64,000 bases of DNA from Melieria omissa (taxonomy: Eukaryota; Arthropoda; Insecta; Diptera; Ulidiidae): NCBI GenBank assembly GCA_963971225.1, contig OZ020267.1:152635920-152699919 (forward strand). The letters are read 5' to 3'. Below, in pieces: positions 11,814-21,616 of the stretch. Each line of letters starts with the position of its first letter. Position 1 is the first letter of the stretch. The notes under the pieces were generated by a model. It saw only the letters and a program-made list of their open reading frames with translations. It was not told the DNA's origin and searched no databases. Both the position numbers and the translations under genes were made by a program.

Positions 11814-13839
11814 CGAATTATTTTAAGTTATGTCACTTTTGCTGAATTTAATAATTATAAATGACAGTTAAAAAGTTGAAAGAAAAATTTTTAAAATTCG
11901 AAATTAATTTTTTTATTTATCACAGCTTTACTTAAAATTAACTTCAAAAAAAATTTATTTCGTCAAAAGTGACACAATTTGAATTAGGACTCGTTTCCAT
12001 TCAGCTTACTTACTTGATATAAGACTATTTTTTGACGGGCCCTTTCTCTAGAACGACCTGAAGTGGTTTTAGAAAAATCATAAAATTTCTGTAACTAAAA
12101 TTCTTATTTGAACTTTTGTATAAAAATTACCAATTCTGTCACTCTCATCTCTCATACAAACTTTTTTCATCGTAAGTCGTCCCACTTTGAGTTTAATCGT
12201 CTACCGCATGGCTTTGAAAACTTTTGTAAAGTTTTATGATTACTATCGAATAAAACCAGCTTGAGGTGTCTCAACTCAACGAGTCCAATATTGCACTGCA
12301 GCACTTAACTCTTCTCTGTAATGGCTTCTCGTGGACCAGCTACAATGTGCCCCATCGGCCAGTATGCACTCAAATATCTTTTATCGATGTGTACACACAC
12401 TTTGCAACATTAAAAGCACCTAAACGTCAAATAAAATGAATAATAAATAAAAGCAGACGCAGAAAAGGAAACCGGCCCTTCCAGTGGTCAAACGCCAGCA
12501 CAACAAAGGCTCAGGTGTGCGAGCCCACAACAGCCAGCGGCAGCAGGCGCATAATACCAACAACAACAAAAACAACAATAAATTGTCTCAAACATTGTGT
12601 TGGCAATGGGCAAGAAAAGTTTGTATACCAACGAAAAGTGCTCGAATGCAGAAAACTGGTTTGCAATTGAATTAAAAACCCTAAAAATAATAAACAACAA
12701 CATGGAAAATCGGCAAATTGCAAAAAGCAAAAATTAGAGAAATTGAAAACTAAGCGACTGCAATCAGTGCGCTCGCTCTCTGGCAAACTGTCGAACCGGT
12801 TTCGCGGGCGTGCGGCGGCAGTTTGGGCCGATTTGAACCATAACATAGACACGTGCAATGAACTTGTGTGGTTTTGTTGTTAGTGGCGAGCGCTCTTAGT
12901 TGGCAACGAGTGTGCTCTTCACTGGCTCTTTTTTTGCTCTTTACTTTTTATTTATTTGTTGATGATCTGTGGCCGAAAGCCCCAGCTCGCGCCTAACCCT
13001 TAGAGTTTGATATTTCTTGGTCTTGTGTTGCTTTGTTGCTGTCTTTTGTTGTGGTTTTTTATCATCATTCGCTGGCGGCGAGTTGATTCTTTTGGTACAT
13101 AACTCGTGCTTTTCAGCCAAGATCGCTCGGGCATGAGTTGAGGTTAGAAAAAAGGTAGAAATGAAAAAAACCACTGTTGCTGTTCACTGTTTCTTCTACA
13201 CTAATTTTTGGCTTACTTCTGGCCACAATTGTGGATCGCTTTGCTTGATTTATTTGTGTATGGAGTGGAAAAAGGGTCGCTGCTGTTTTGTTGTTGGACG
13301 TGTGATAGAAGAAAACACATACACACGATCAGAGCTGTGTAAGGGTGGGTTCACACGGTGGATTCGGTGAGACATGGATAGATATAGTGTAGTCTTGACG
13401 GTTACGGACTGAGGCAACGATAACGTGGAGGAAAATTCTAGTAGTATATGGTTAACTATAATAAATAATGTTGCTGGAATTAAATAAATTTTCTTCAGTG
13501 ATGCTTAAGATATGAAAAATATTGTAATATGAGAAATTGTTGAGTGCAGAGAATGTTCTCACAAAAAGTGCATTAGAGACATTAGAGACAGAGAGATCTA
13601 ATATCAATAATAACTTATGACAAAATTATTGTGATGACACAGTCGCTTAGATCCAAAACATAACAACAGAACCTCTAGAGACACTATGATTCTTCTACTT
13701 TCAAGAAACTTAGAGAGATTGCAAAATAGTTGATTGTGAATAGTTGAATATTGCAATCTCGTTCTCATAGAGCAAGAATACCGACGATTGAGAGTATAGA
13801 GATCAAATAATTCAGAATTATTGCGATGAATACGCGTTA

Positions 13840-14431
13840 GGGGGGGGGTAAGGGTTTCAGCGTAAAAAACAACACTTTTTTATGAAAAAAATACAATTTG
13901 CGGTGATCACTCTCGGTCGGAAATTATCTGAAATCAAAACCATTAAAATTTAGTCAAAGTATTATCAAATCCTCACCCCAACGTTCTCCGATTATTTTTC
14001 TTTTCATTTAAAAATTTTTGGAGGCCATCTAAAGTGTAAACTGCTATTTTCCACGAAAAATGTCGCCATTTTGTGGGTGGGAAACCCCATTAATGTAAAA
14101 AAAAAATTGTTTACTAAACGTTGGGGTGAGGTATTTTATATGTAGAAAATGTGTACCAAGTTTCAAATGAATCGGTTTAGTAGTTTTTAAATGACAGTGA
14201 TCACGGACTTTGAAAAAGTAGTTTTGAGAAAAACGCGATAGAAGAGAATAATAATAATAAGTAAATAAGAACACCTGCACTAAAAGACAGGAGACTAACT
14301 ATAGACCATAACTTCAAGAGTTTTGCTCCGATCGACTTAAAATTTTGAGAATATATACTTGAAATGTTTAACAATAAGGTAAGAAGAAAAAAAATAATTC
14401 GATTTTTCGAAAGTGTAAACCCTTACCCCCC
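13840..14431. mobile_element. Non-autonomous DNA element with nested inverted repeats (592 bp)
   Basis: The outer ends are inverted: GGGGGGTAAGGGTTT at 13843-13857 (the G run starts at 13840) and AAACCCTTACCCCCC at 14417-14431. Both are flanked by TTA (13837-13839 and 14432-14434), a plausible 3-bp target duplication or TA plus a chance base. Inside lies a second, perfect 15-bp inverted pair, CCTCACCCCAACGTT at 13971-13985 and its complement at 14117-14131. No transposase remnant is seen. The small minus-strand open frame inside is Phe/Tyr/Ser-rich and has no recognisable domain. It is probably a MITE, possibly one element inside another. Confidence 0.75.
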
Positions 14432-14434
14432 TTA

Positions 14435-17400
14435 AAGTTAATGTGACAAACAATTTCAAGCCTGGAATCAAACCCCACACCCATCTTTGTAGCTTTTTAC
14501 ACAGTCAAATGGCTCATAAACGTCTTTTACTACTTTGTCTAATATCATTCACAGGTCTCTCAAATGCTTAGAACCATTTTAAAGATTTATCAGATTTGTC
14601 TCCCTTTTTTTAAACCTGCTCGTACAGACTTAAGCCGTCAGCCTCTGCTGCATATGTCAGTGGCTTCAGGAGTTAGCACTGTGATTGGACATGCATCGTT
14701 TTGGTTACAGACGCGTTCGGCGCTTGAACTTTGAATAATCGGTAATTAGCATGAATTAGGCGTACGCTCTTCCCCCCTTGATTCCCTCTCTACGCGCTTC
14801 CTACATGTGTTCTCCGCGAGTGTTGTGCGGCAACAGACAAATTATTATAATCATTGTCGAGGTTGCGTTAACTGTTGTTCACTTTAGCATTTCTCCGGCC
14901 GACTGGTTTTTTGTCTTACCTTCTCCGAGGGTGATTGACCATGAAAAACGTATTTGCGTCTGACGTTGTACGTGTAGTTTTCGGCGAAAAAACCCACTAC
15001 TTTTGGGCAAGCCTATCCATCCATGTCCATGCACTCCGTCCATTCGTCTATCCATCCATCCATCCATCGAATGGCCACGTCCACCAGCGCTCCGTGTGTC
15101 TTTCCACTGTCGCTGGCCGAGCGCTGTGGTATTGCTCGACGCATGATTAATGATGCGTTTTGTTATGATTCTAAACGTGGGAAATTAAGCATCCTCGTCG
15201 TTGGTTGGGGGGGACGTTGCGGCAGTAGAGCCGCGTTGCCGCTGCAGAGGCTGGTTCTGGTTTGGGCTGCAGACCACGCAATTTTCGTATGTCGCTCGCT
15301 GGGCTCAACCGGCGCGTCGCGGGTTTCGGTTTTCAATTGTTTTTTGTCTGGGCCGGTTTCTGGTTTCTTCAGGCGGGGCACCGGCAGCAGCAGCGGCAGC
15401 TCCACAGTGGCTTTTGCATTTAGCCACTTTGTGTGTTTGGCCGCAATGCCAATGTTAGTGTCAGTGCCAGCGTCGGGCACTTTTGCCTCTTCATCATTTC
15501 TTTGCTGTTAATTTTATATGATAGTTTTTACGCTTTTTAGCTGTGCGTCAATTCTCAGCGGCTGTCTGTGCTTTTCTGCGTTTTTTTCTTCACTCACTCG
15601 CTTTGTACTGGTTGGTTTTTGTTTGCCATTTGCACTGTTGGCGTTATAAATCACAAAAAGGTGGCCGGCCGCTTTGTGCCGTGGCACATGCGCAGCGAAA
15701 ATCGTTTCATCATTAGTGGGAAACGGGCCTCCCGCCACTTTTGCGCGTCAATTTGCGGTCGCAAATGGCCTTTGTCGGCCAGCAATGTTGACAAATTCAA
15801 AGCCATTCTCATTTAAATGAGTAGTACAACAACAAATTGTGTAATTGGGAATTGAAGAATGATTGGTGGCAGACTATGTGACCTTCCAGCTTTCTAATGG
15901 AGACCTTGAACCTCTTTCCATTGCCTCATTACGCGACATTGTTGTTATATAAATGCAAATGATCCGCGTAATATCGGAGGTGCTTGAACTGGTCCGAGTC
16001 AAGCGCGAATAGAAAAATGGGAGAAGGTCAATTATGACAGTTGTAAGTTGGCAACCATGGCAGTGTGTTGAGTGGAACTGAACTGCTGAAAAGAATAATG
16101 GGAATCATCAGCTGATTTTTATATTTTGTGAGATATTGAGAGATATTGTTTCGAAAGAAGAGTCGACCCAAAAAGGGGGAAAAAGAGGAAGAAATTAGAT
16201 TCGAGTGTAAAGATTTACTGTGGTCTGAGGGTTTAACCCAGAACCTAACGAAGTAGTCGAGTTCTCAGGGGGTCTTTAGATAAATTCAATTTATTTAGGC
16301 CATAAGATCGGGTTGTTCCTGTGGAATTGGCGAACAATATTTAGATTTGTGTGCATTGCGATCTTCGAAAGTGCAGCGAATCTATTTGTGAAGTCGTGTG
16401 TCATTCATCACTTACACTAACCACGAGCAGTCCTGTGTATCTGTGCCATCCTCGCTTCCAAGCTCTTCAACTAAGTTCAACTCCAGCAATTAAATGCTGT
16501 AAAGATTTTCCTTGTGCCGTCGCCGCCGTTTGCATTAATTAACGTCGCTCCGGCAGTCGGCTGTCGGCCGGCCCACCGTTCAACTGTGAAAAATGATAAC
16601 AATTGTCTAACCATCTGAACAATCTGCTGATAAGTTGAATGGGTTAAGTGAAGCGGCTGAGGCGGTCGCGACTGGTTTGGCCGACGCCGCCGCTTGCACT
16701 TTTGCTGTCTTTTACATTTGGTTGTTGTTTTTTCGTTTTGGTTTGTTTGCTTGCTTCATTGTTGCGGAAATTTTGTGCAATTTCTTAATGACTCCTATTT
16801 TTGTGGCGCAACGCTGCAACTGCCGACTGCAGCCAAGTTGAATGTCGAACACGGCGGCATCCGTTGTCCGCTGGCCAATGAACGGTTCGCGGACCAAGTT
16901 GCTGCTGCCTCAGACACTGCCGTCTGCACTCCAACACCAACACCAGCAGCAGCATCAGCACCACAACAACTAATTTCATGGTATTTTGCGCTGCAATGCA
17001 GCAACATTTTCTCACTTGCATTGTCGGCATTCGAGAGTAATTGACTCTTAATTGTTTTTGCTCGATTTTTGCGCGTCGTGCTTGGATTTGTACGCGGCCG
17101 CTATTGCTTTAACAATTTTTAATTTGGGCACTCTGTGTGCTTCCTTGTTGTCGATTTTATTATTGGTTTCTTAATTGCCACTGTGCAATTGTTATAATTG
17201 CCGCCGTTTGACTTCCACCAAGAGTGCTTGGTTGGTGTAATTTAGTTATTGGGGCAAATTGCTGTGTTTTATGGCCGCCGACAGAGGAAGTGTCATGAAT
17301 TTGGGTTCCATTGAGCGTTCAATTTCGTACCACTTCTCACATGTGGTCGGCTGTATACTAATTTATGAAATTTTTCTTTCGTTTCAGGTACGTATCACTT

Positions 17401-17467
17401 AATGTTTACAATGCTAAAGCTTGCAGTGGGTAAGTCATAAGTATTAAGGATAAGGTTGTAGTTTATT
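14435..17467 (+). other. Btk29A: Giant intron: no recognised gene
   Basis: Mixed-composition sequence without recognised exons. A CATC microsatellite lies at 15049-15067. The longest frame (15023-15511) overlaps that repeat and has no domain. 15100-15800 and 16550-17040 are more GC-rich than the surroundings, but no convincing splice-bounded coding segment was found. Confidence 0.5.
15049..15067. repeat. (CATC)n microsatellite
   Basis: About five CATC tetramers in a row, with two imperfect extra copies just upstream. Confidence 0.85.
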
Positions 17468-17479
17468 AAGTTCAAAACT

Positions 17480-18029
17480 CATAGGGAACGTTGGTCTAGC
17501 TTGGGAAGCTGTAAAACTGCCAAGTGTTTTGTTAAAAGCCCGAACAGGAAAGCAGAGAATTTCCTCCAGAAGCTGAGAAGGAAAGACCTCCGTCGAATGG
17601 TCGGGTTAATCACAGGACACAATCCATGGAGGCGACATATAACCAACATGGGCATCATCGAAGATCCGACTTGCATGTCTTGCCTGGAGGAAGTAGATAG
17701 TACAGAGCACTTTCTCTGTGCATGTCTTGCCTTCTCTAGAACGAGATTGCGTACGCTGGATTCAGATGTTATGAGAATGGACGGAGTTCATTCTCTCACC
17801 CTGGGTGATCTCCTGAGATTAATTAATGAGTCCGGGAAATTTGCACAGGAGGTCTCATAACCCTTTCTCCCCTTCCACGCATTTTCTCTTTTCTTTTTCT
17901 CATTCCAATCTCCTCTATCAACCTGTTTCCTGAGCCTCAAGTACAATGGGCTATAAAGCCTGAGGGCCAGAGGTAATGACCTCCCTTATGTTATTTCCTC
18001 GGCTCCCCCTTACATCCATTCATCCATCC
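17480..18029 (+). mobile_element. 5'-truncated LINE (non-LTR retrotransposon), 12-bp target duplication
   Basis: A 550-bp insertion bounded by a perfect 12-bp direct repeat AAGTTCAAAACT (17468-17479 and 18030-18041), the signature of target-primed reverse transcription. It carries the last part of ORF2 (17492-17860) and a 3' UTR ending in CATTCATCCATCCA-type short repeats. Everything 5' of the post-RNase H tail is missing, as usual for truncated LINE copies. The intact duplication and open frame suggest a fairly young insertion. Confidence 0.92.
17492..17860 (+). pseudogene. LINE ORF2 C-terminal fragment
   Basis: An open frame of about 120 codons, without a start of its own, ends at TAA in 17858-17860. 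It shows the LINE tail pattern 'RRMVGLITGHNPWRRHITNM', then a Cys-x2-Cys and a His/Cys pair (CMSCLEEVDSTEHFLCAC). In insect LINEs of the I/LOA type this block follows the RNase H domain. No reverse transcriptase, endonuclease or RNase H remains, so it cannot be functional. The frame is undamaged over its remaining length. Confidence 0.88.
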
Positions 18030-18117
18030 AAGTTCAAAACTAAAATTTCGATAATTGATTCTTTGTCAAAATTAATCTATTCTAATTAATCTAATTAATC
18101 TTGTTTCCAACAAGAGG

Positions 18118-19065
18118 TGTTATTTTGGTATTCAAAGAAAAATTCCATTTTTTGAGATAAATGATTGGATGTTTATTTCATAATAAAGAGGAAGGTATGC
18201 CGTTAATAATGAAAAACAACATCAGCCAAATGGCCACCACGACCACGCTTACAGGATCATATCCTTTTCATGAAATTTTCCAAAACCATATCGCAAAGTG
18301 GCTGCCCTATGTCCTCGATAGCCTCACGAATTCTATCTTTGAGGTCTTGAATCGACGCTGGGCTGTTGGCGTACACCTTATCTTTCACGTGGCCCCAAAG
18401 GAAGAAGTCGCAAGGTGTTAAATCACAAGATCTCGATGGCCAATTGTGATCACCTCTTCCAGAGATAACACGTTCGTTGCTTGCGTGGCACGTAGCGCCG
18501 TCTTGTTGAAAGTAAACGTTGTCCAGATCAATACCATCCAACTCCGACCATAAAAAAATTATTAATCATCTCTCGATAGCGCAATCCATTCACCGTAACT
18601 GTTGATCCAACCTCATTTTCGAAAAAGTAAGGTCCAATACCCCGCCGGACCATAAACCGCACCAAACAGTCACACGATGAGGATGGAGAGGCTTCTCAAC
18701 AATAACTCTTGGGTTTTCCGAGCCCCAGATGCGACAATTTTGCTTGTTGGCGTAGCCACCGAGGTGGAAATCATCAGTCAAGATGATTTTTCGATGGAAT
18801 TCGGGATAATTTTCATGCTGATGATCGGTTGGCTTGAGTTCTTGTGTTAATTGAACTTTACAAGCCTTAAGACCCAAGTCTTTATGCAAAATACGGTGTA
18901 ATGACGTTTTTGGAATGCCCAATTCCAATTTTAATAATTTCAATGTGTTGTTGAAGCGTGTATCGTTCCATTTTTAGTAATGGCGTAGTTTCTACTTGTC
19001 AAATGTGAAAGAATAAAAGCTTCAAAAGTGACAGCTACCGAAATACTGGGTGATTCAAAATAACA
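18118..19065 (-). mobile_element. Internally deleted Tc1/mariner-superfamily element
   Basis: Minus-strand transposase relics lie between short inverted ends TGTTATTTTG (18118-18127) and CAAAATAACA (19056-19065). The inverted match does not extend far and no clear TA duplication is seen, so the exact borders are tentative. The element starts only 76 bases after the target duplication of the LINE at 17480-18029. It has lost part of the DNA-binding N-terminus and is frameshifted, so it is non-autonomous. Confidence 0.75.
18257..18971 (-). pseudogene. Broken mariner/Tc3-like transposase
   Basis: Read on the minus strand, an ATG at 18971-18969 starts MERYTLQQHIEIIK, the typical N-terminus of this insect transposase group. 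The frame then jumps directly to LGIPKTSLHRILHKDLGLKA, so most of the helix-turn-helix region is deleted. The DDE core follows: 'IILTDDFHLGGYANKQNC' (first Asp), a one-base loss near 18650 that shifts the frame, 'VYFQQDGATCH' (second Asp), then a gap of about a dozen residues. It resumes at NERVISGRG and reaches 'SCDLTPCDFFLWG' (third Asp). The C-terminus 'VLENFMKRI' is present. It is a pseudogene with three independent lesions and must be old compared with the neighbouring LINE. Confidence 0.88.
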
Positions 19066-19967
19066 TATAAAATAATGGTTTCCGTTATAAAACTTTTATA
19101 AGCGATCTCTCTACTAGATCAAACTTTATCAAAAAGTTCTGAAAAATCAGTGGATTATGGCTTTTGATTATAAAAATTTCGCAAATTTTCCTTTCGATTT
19201 CCATTCAGCGTCTTAATACACATTGCCAGATTGTCCGAAACAAAGAGGAGATCAGGAAAATCAAAAAATTATACATCCAGCCAAATCTGTTCTGTCATGT
19301 ATTTGTTTGTGTTTGCACAAAAACAACGACAGGGAACACTAAAACTCCATTCGCATGAACCCCAAACAACACAACATTCAGCCCAGCCAATGTTTGTCCC
19401 GTGTGTTGCTCTATCAGCAGACAGCCGGACAGTCGAGCTGTTCCCAGCGCCTACTGGCCTCGTTTCCACTGGGAAAGTTTTCTTGTGCACCGCCTTCTGT
19501 TCTGTCTGTACAGAAATATTGATTCCAAAGTTCTCCATCTCTGTGCTGAGAATACAATTGTCAAAGTGTCTTTGAGCACGAAGGAAGCCAGTAAAAACTA
19601 CAATTTCTATTTTTTAGTCCTTTTGCCAGCGAACTTAATTTCGTAGAATGTCAGCTTGTCGTGTGGAAATGGGGCCTATCCATTCTTTCTCGCACACTTA
19701 CACACACAGATGCAGCTGAACAGTCAAATATTGGTTGAGATGTGTTCAGTTGCGGATCCAGCGTTTTTTTTGCCAGCTTTTCACGCACACACCAGCCACC
19801 AATGACTGCAGTTCGTAGGCTCCCGGCAGCCAAAAGTTGGCGCTCTGAATTGGCATACAAGCTGAATGAGCAGGACAGACGTGCCGACTGGACGGACGAG
19901 CGGTTTGAATCGGTTTGCATTGCATGCGTACTGGATGCGTTGATCGATTTGTAGGGGGAATCGGTGT
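19066..19967 (+). other. Btk29A: Giant intron: no recognised gene
   Basis: About 0.9 kb between the mariner relic and the GAGA run. AT-rich at the left, then mixed composition with (CA)-type words near 19695. Open frames on both strands overlap each other and show no domain. Confidence 0.45.
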
Positions 19968-19980
19968 GAGAGAGAGAGAG
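19968..19980. promoter_or_regulatory. GAGA run
   Basis: Thirteen bases of uninterrupted (GA)n, about 470 bases upstream of the candidate initiator at 20448. In flies (GA)n near promoters binds GAGA factor. The sequence alone cannot show that this one is used. Confidence 0.4.
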
Positions 19981-20089
19981 TGGCGGTGCAACTAACCGAA
20001 TTTCTTCTTCTTCAACTGAACTCGTTTTACTTTGTTTATGTTTTTGCGCTTCCGCCAAGTGTCTTTTTTTCGGAGTGCAGCGAAAACTC

Positions 20090-20990
20090 TTTGCGAGAAA
20101 GAGCAACGCACGCGGCCAACCACATAGGTGCAAGAGCGCCGGGTCTGTTCACACTGCGCGTACGCTCTTCACCTGGTTGGCCGTTGTGTGCTCTGCGCTC
20201 GCTGAACGCAATTGACGTTTCGTGTTCCAGGCGGCCCCTACTGCTGGCCGCAGTGGAGTTGTGCGTGGCCCCGGCTAGAGCGACTGAGGCAGCGACTGGG
20301 CACACTTTCAGCACGACCGTTGGCAGCGCGGCGCCGCTGTTTCAGTTCGTGGCGAGACTCGAGCGAGTGTGATCGTGTGCTGAGGCAGCTCTTCCATGGC
20401 CGTGGAGTGTGCGCGTTACTGAGTGTTGTTGCTGACAAGCGAGCTGGTCAGTTCTGTCTAGGGCGGCATTCAAGTCGAAACACTACGTTCGAAACTCCCG
20501 CCCGCCATTGAAGTTGATCGTGAAAAAGTCATTTCCGATGCTGACTTCGAAACACTCTCACACCTACATACACACACAAATTTTACGTTCAATTGTGGAA
20601 ATTTCATATGGAAAAGAGTGAACGAATCGAGCGTTGCAATCGCCTTTGTACAAAATGTGACCGAAATTAAGAAAAAAGTTGAGTGAAAAAAGAGTTTAGT
20701 AAAAAATAAATGAATAAATAAATGAATAGCTGGAAGTGATGTGTTTGCATTGAAACGAAATTGATCTCATATCAAGGTTTCGAAAAGTAACAACATCAAC
20801 GACAACAAAATAGTTATAATTCATAAATGATAACAACAACAACGAAATAAAGTACAAATAACTAACATCAGACTTGTGTTTAAGTTTGTGCCAAGTTTAT
20901 TTCGAAATTATACAACAGGATTACAACGCAGCTAAACAACGAAGCAACAAAAAACAACATTGCACACAAATCGGATTAATTACGAAAAGT
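20090..20990 (+). promoter_or_regulatory. Candidate promoter and non-coding 5' exon
   Basis: A GC-richer block (20090-20510) with an initiator match TCAGTT at 20448-20453 is followed by about 500 bases with the look of a fly 5' UTR: A-rich, few T runs, words such as GTGAAAAAGT, AACAACATCAACGACAAC, and no long open frame. I find no downstream promoter element at +28 from this initiator and no convincing TATA box. It could be an alternative Btk29A promoter feeding the coding exon at 35613, or the start of a separate non-coding RNA. The call rests on composition and the initiator only. Confidence 0.3.
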
Positions 20991-21404
20991 AAATATTCCT
21001 CATTAGTTATTTGAAATTATTTGCCAGCTCCAATCACGACACTACGAGATACACAGCAGAGTTTATTTGTACACAAACTTGAGAAATAGTTTTTCTCGAA
21101 ATCGAAATTTTGTTTATGCTCGAGTTGAATATTGAAGGAAGAAGTACCAGACGTTGATCTGAGGTCTCTGTGGTCGCAAATGGTTCTTACTTATATTCAG
21201 AAGAAAGGAGCTAAGTAAGAACTTTGATCTCTTAATGAGGAAGCAATAGATTTGAATCATATTGCTATTCGTCGGCCTTGTGTATTCCGAAAGGACTGGG
21301 GTGGATGTTGTCGCTATAGGTTCGTTGTGTGTGTATGCTAATTTCAAGTAGTTAACTTATTAAATTGGGGGCATAAAATTGTAATAATTTTAAAAAATTA
21401 ACTA

Positions 21405-21614
21405 CAGTCGTGTCTGGATATAGTGAACTAATCACTGTTCACAATATCAAGGTTAACATTTTTGTTCAAAAACTCGTTTTATTTGCTCAAAAAACACTTT
21501 TTGTTTTTTGATTAAAATTGTTTTCAATATTTAGAGGCTCCATATCAAAATTTAGGTGTTCACTATATCGAGGTGTTCACTATATCGGCTGTTCACCATA
21601 CCCAGACACGACTG
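21405..21614. mobile_element. 210-bp MITE of Tc1/mariner type, TA target duplication
   Basis: The terminal inverted repeats (21405-21428 and 21591-21614) both start CAGTCGTGTCTGG and match at 22 of 24 positions. TA flanks both sides (21403-21404, 21615-21616). Inside, the words GTTCAC and ACTATATCG are repeated next to the right end. There is no coding content. The TA duplication and a TIR beginning CAGT fit a non-autonomous Tc1/mariner-superfamily element. Confidence 0.92.
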
Positions 21615-21616
21615 TA

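Larger units (their letters stand above)
5467..13839 (+). other. Btk29A: Start of the giant Btk29A intron
   Basis: No exon is recognisable. The stretch contains the dispersed repeat copies at 6470 and 6694, a GT/TTG-rich segment around 9300-9680, an inverted-repeat segment at 11634-11813, and AT-rich spacers (6900-7030, 11640-11990). Open frames in 9180-9960 are translations of TTG/GT runs. The donor at 5467 opens an intron that continues past the right edge of the window for the long transcript. Confidence 0.6.

Noticed and set aside
15023..15511. 162-codon open frame on the + strand
   Set aside because: It starts inside the CATC microsatellite, has overlapping antisense frames of similar length, and shows no recognisable domain.
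20448..20482. Full Inr plus DPE promoter at 20448
   Set aside because: The initiator is good, but the sequence at +28 (GAAAC) does not fit the downstream element. AGTCG lies at +24, which is the wrong spacing. Only a weak promoter candidate is kept.
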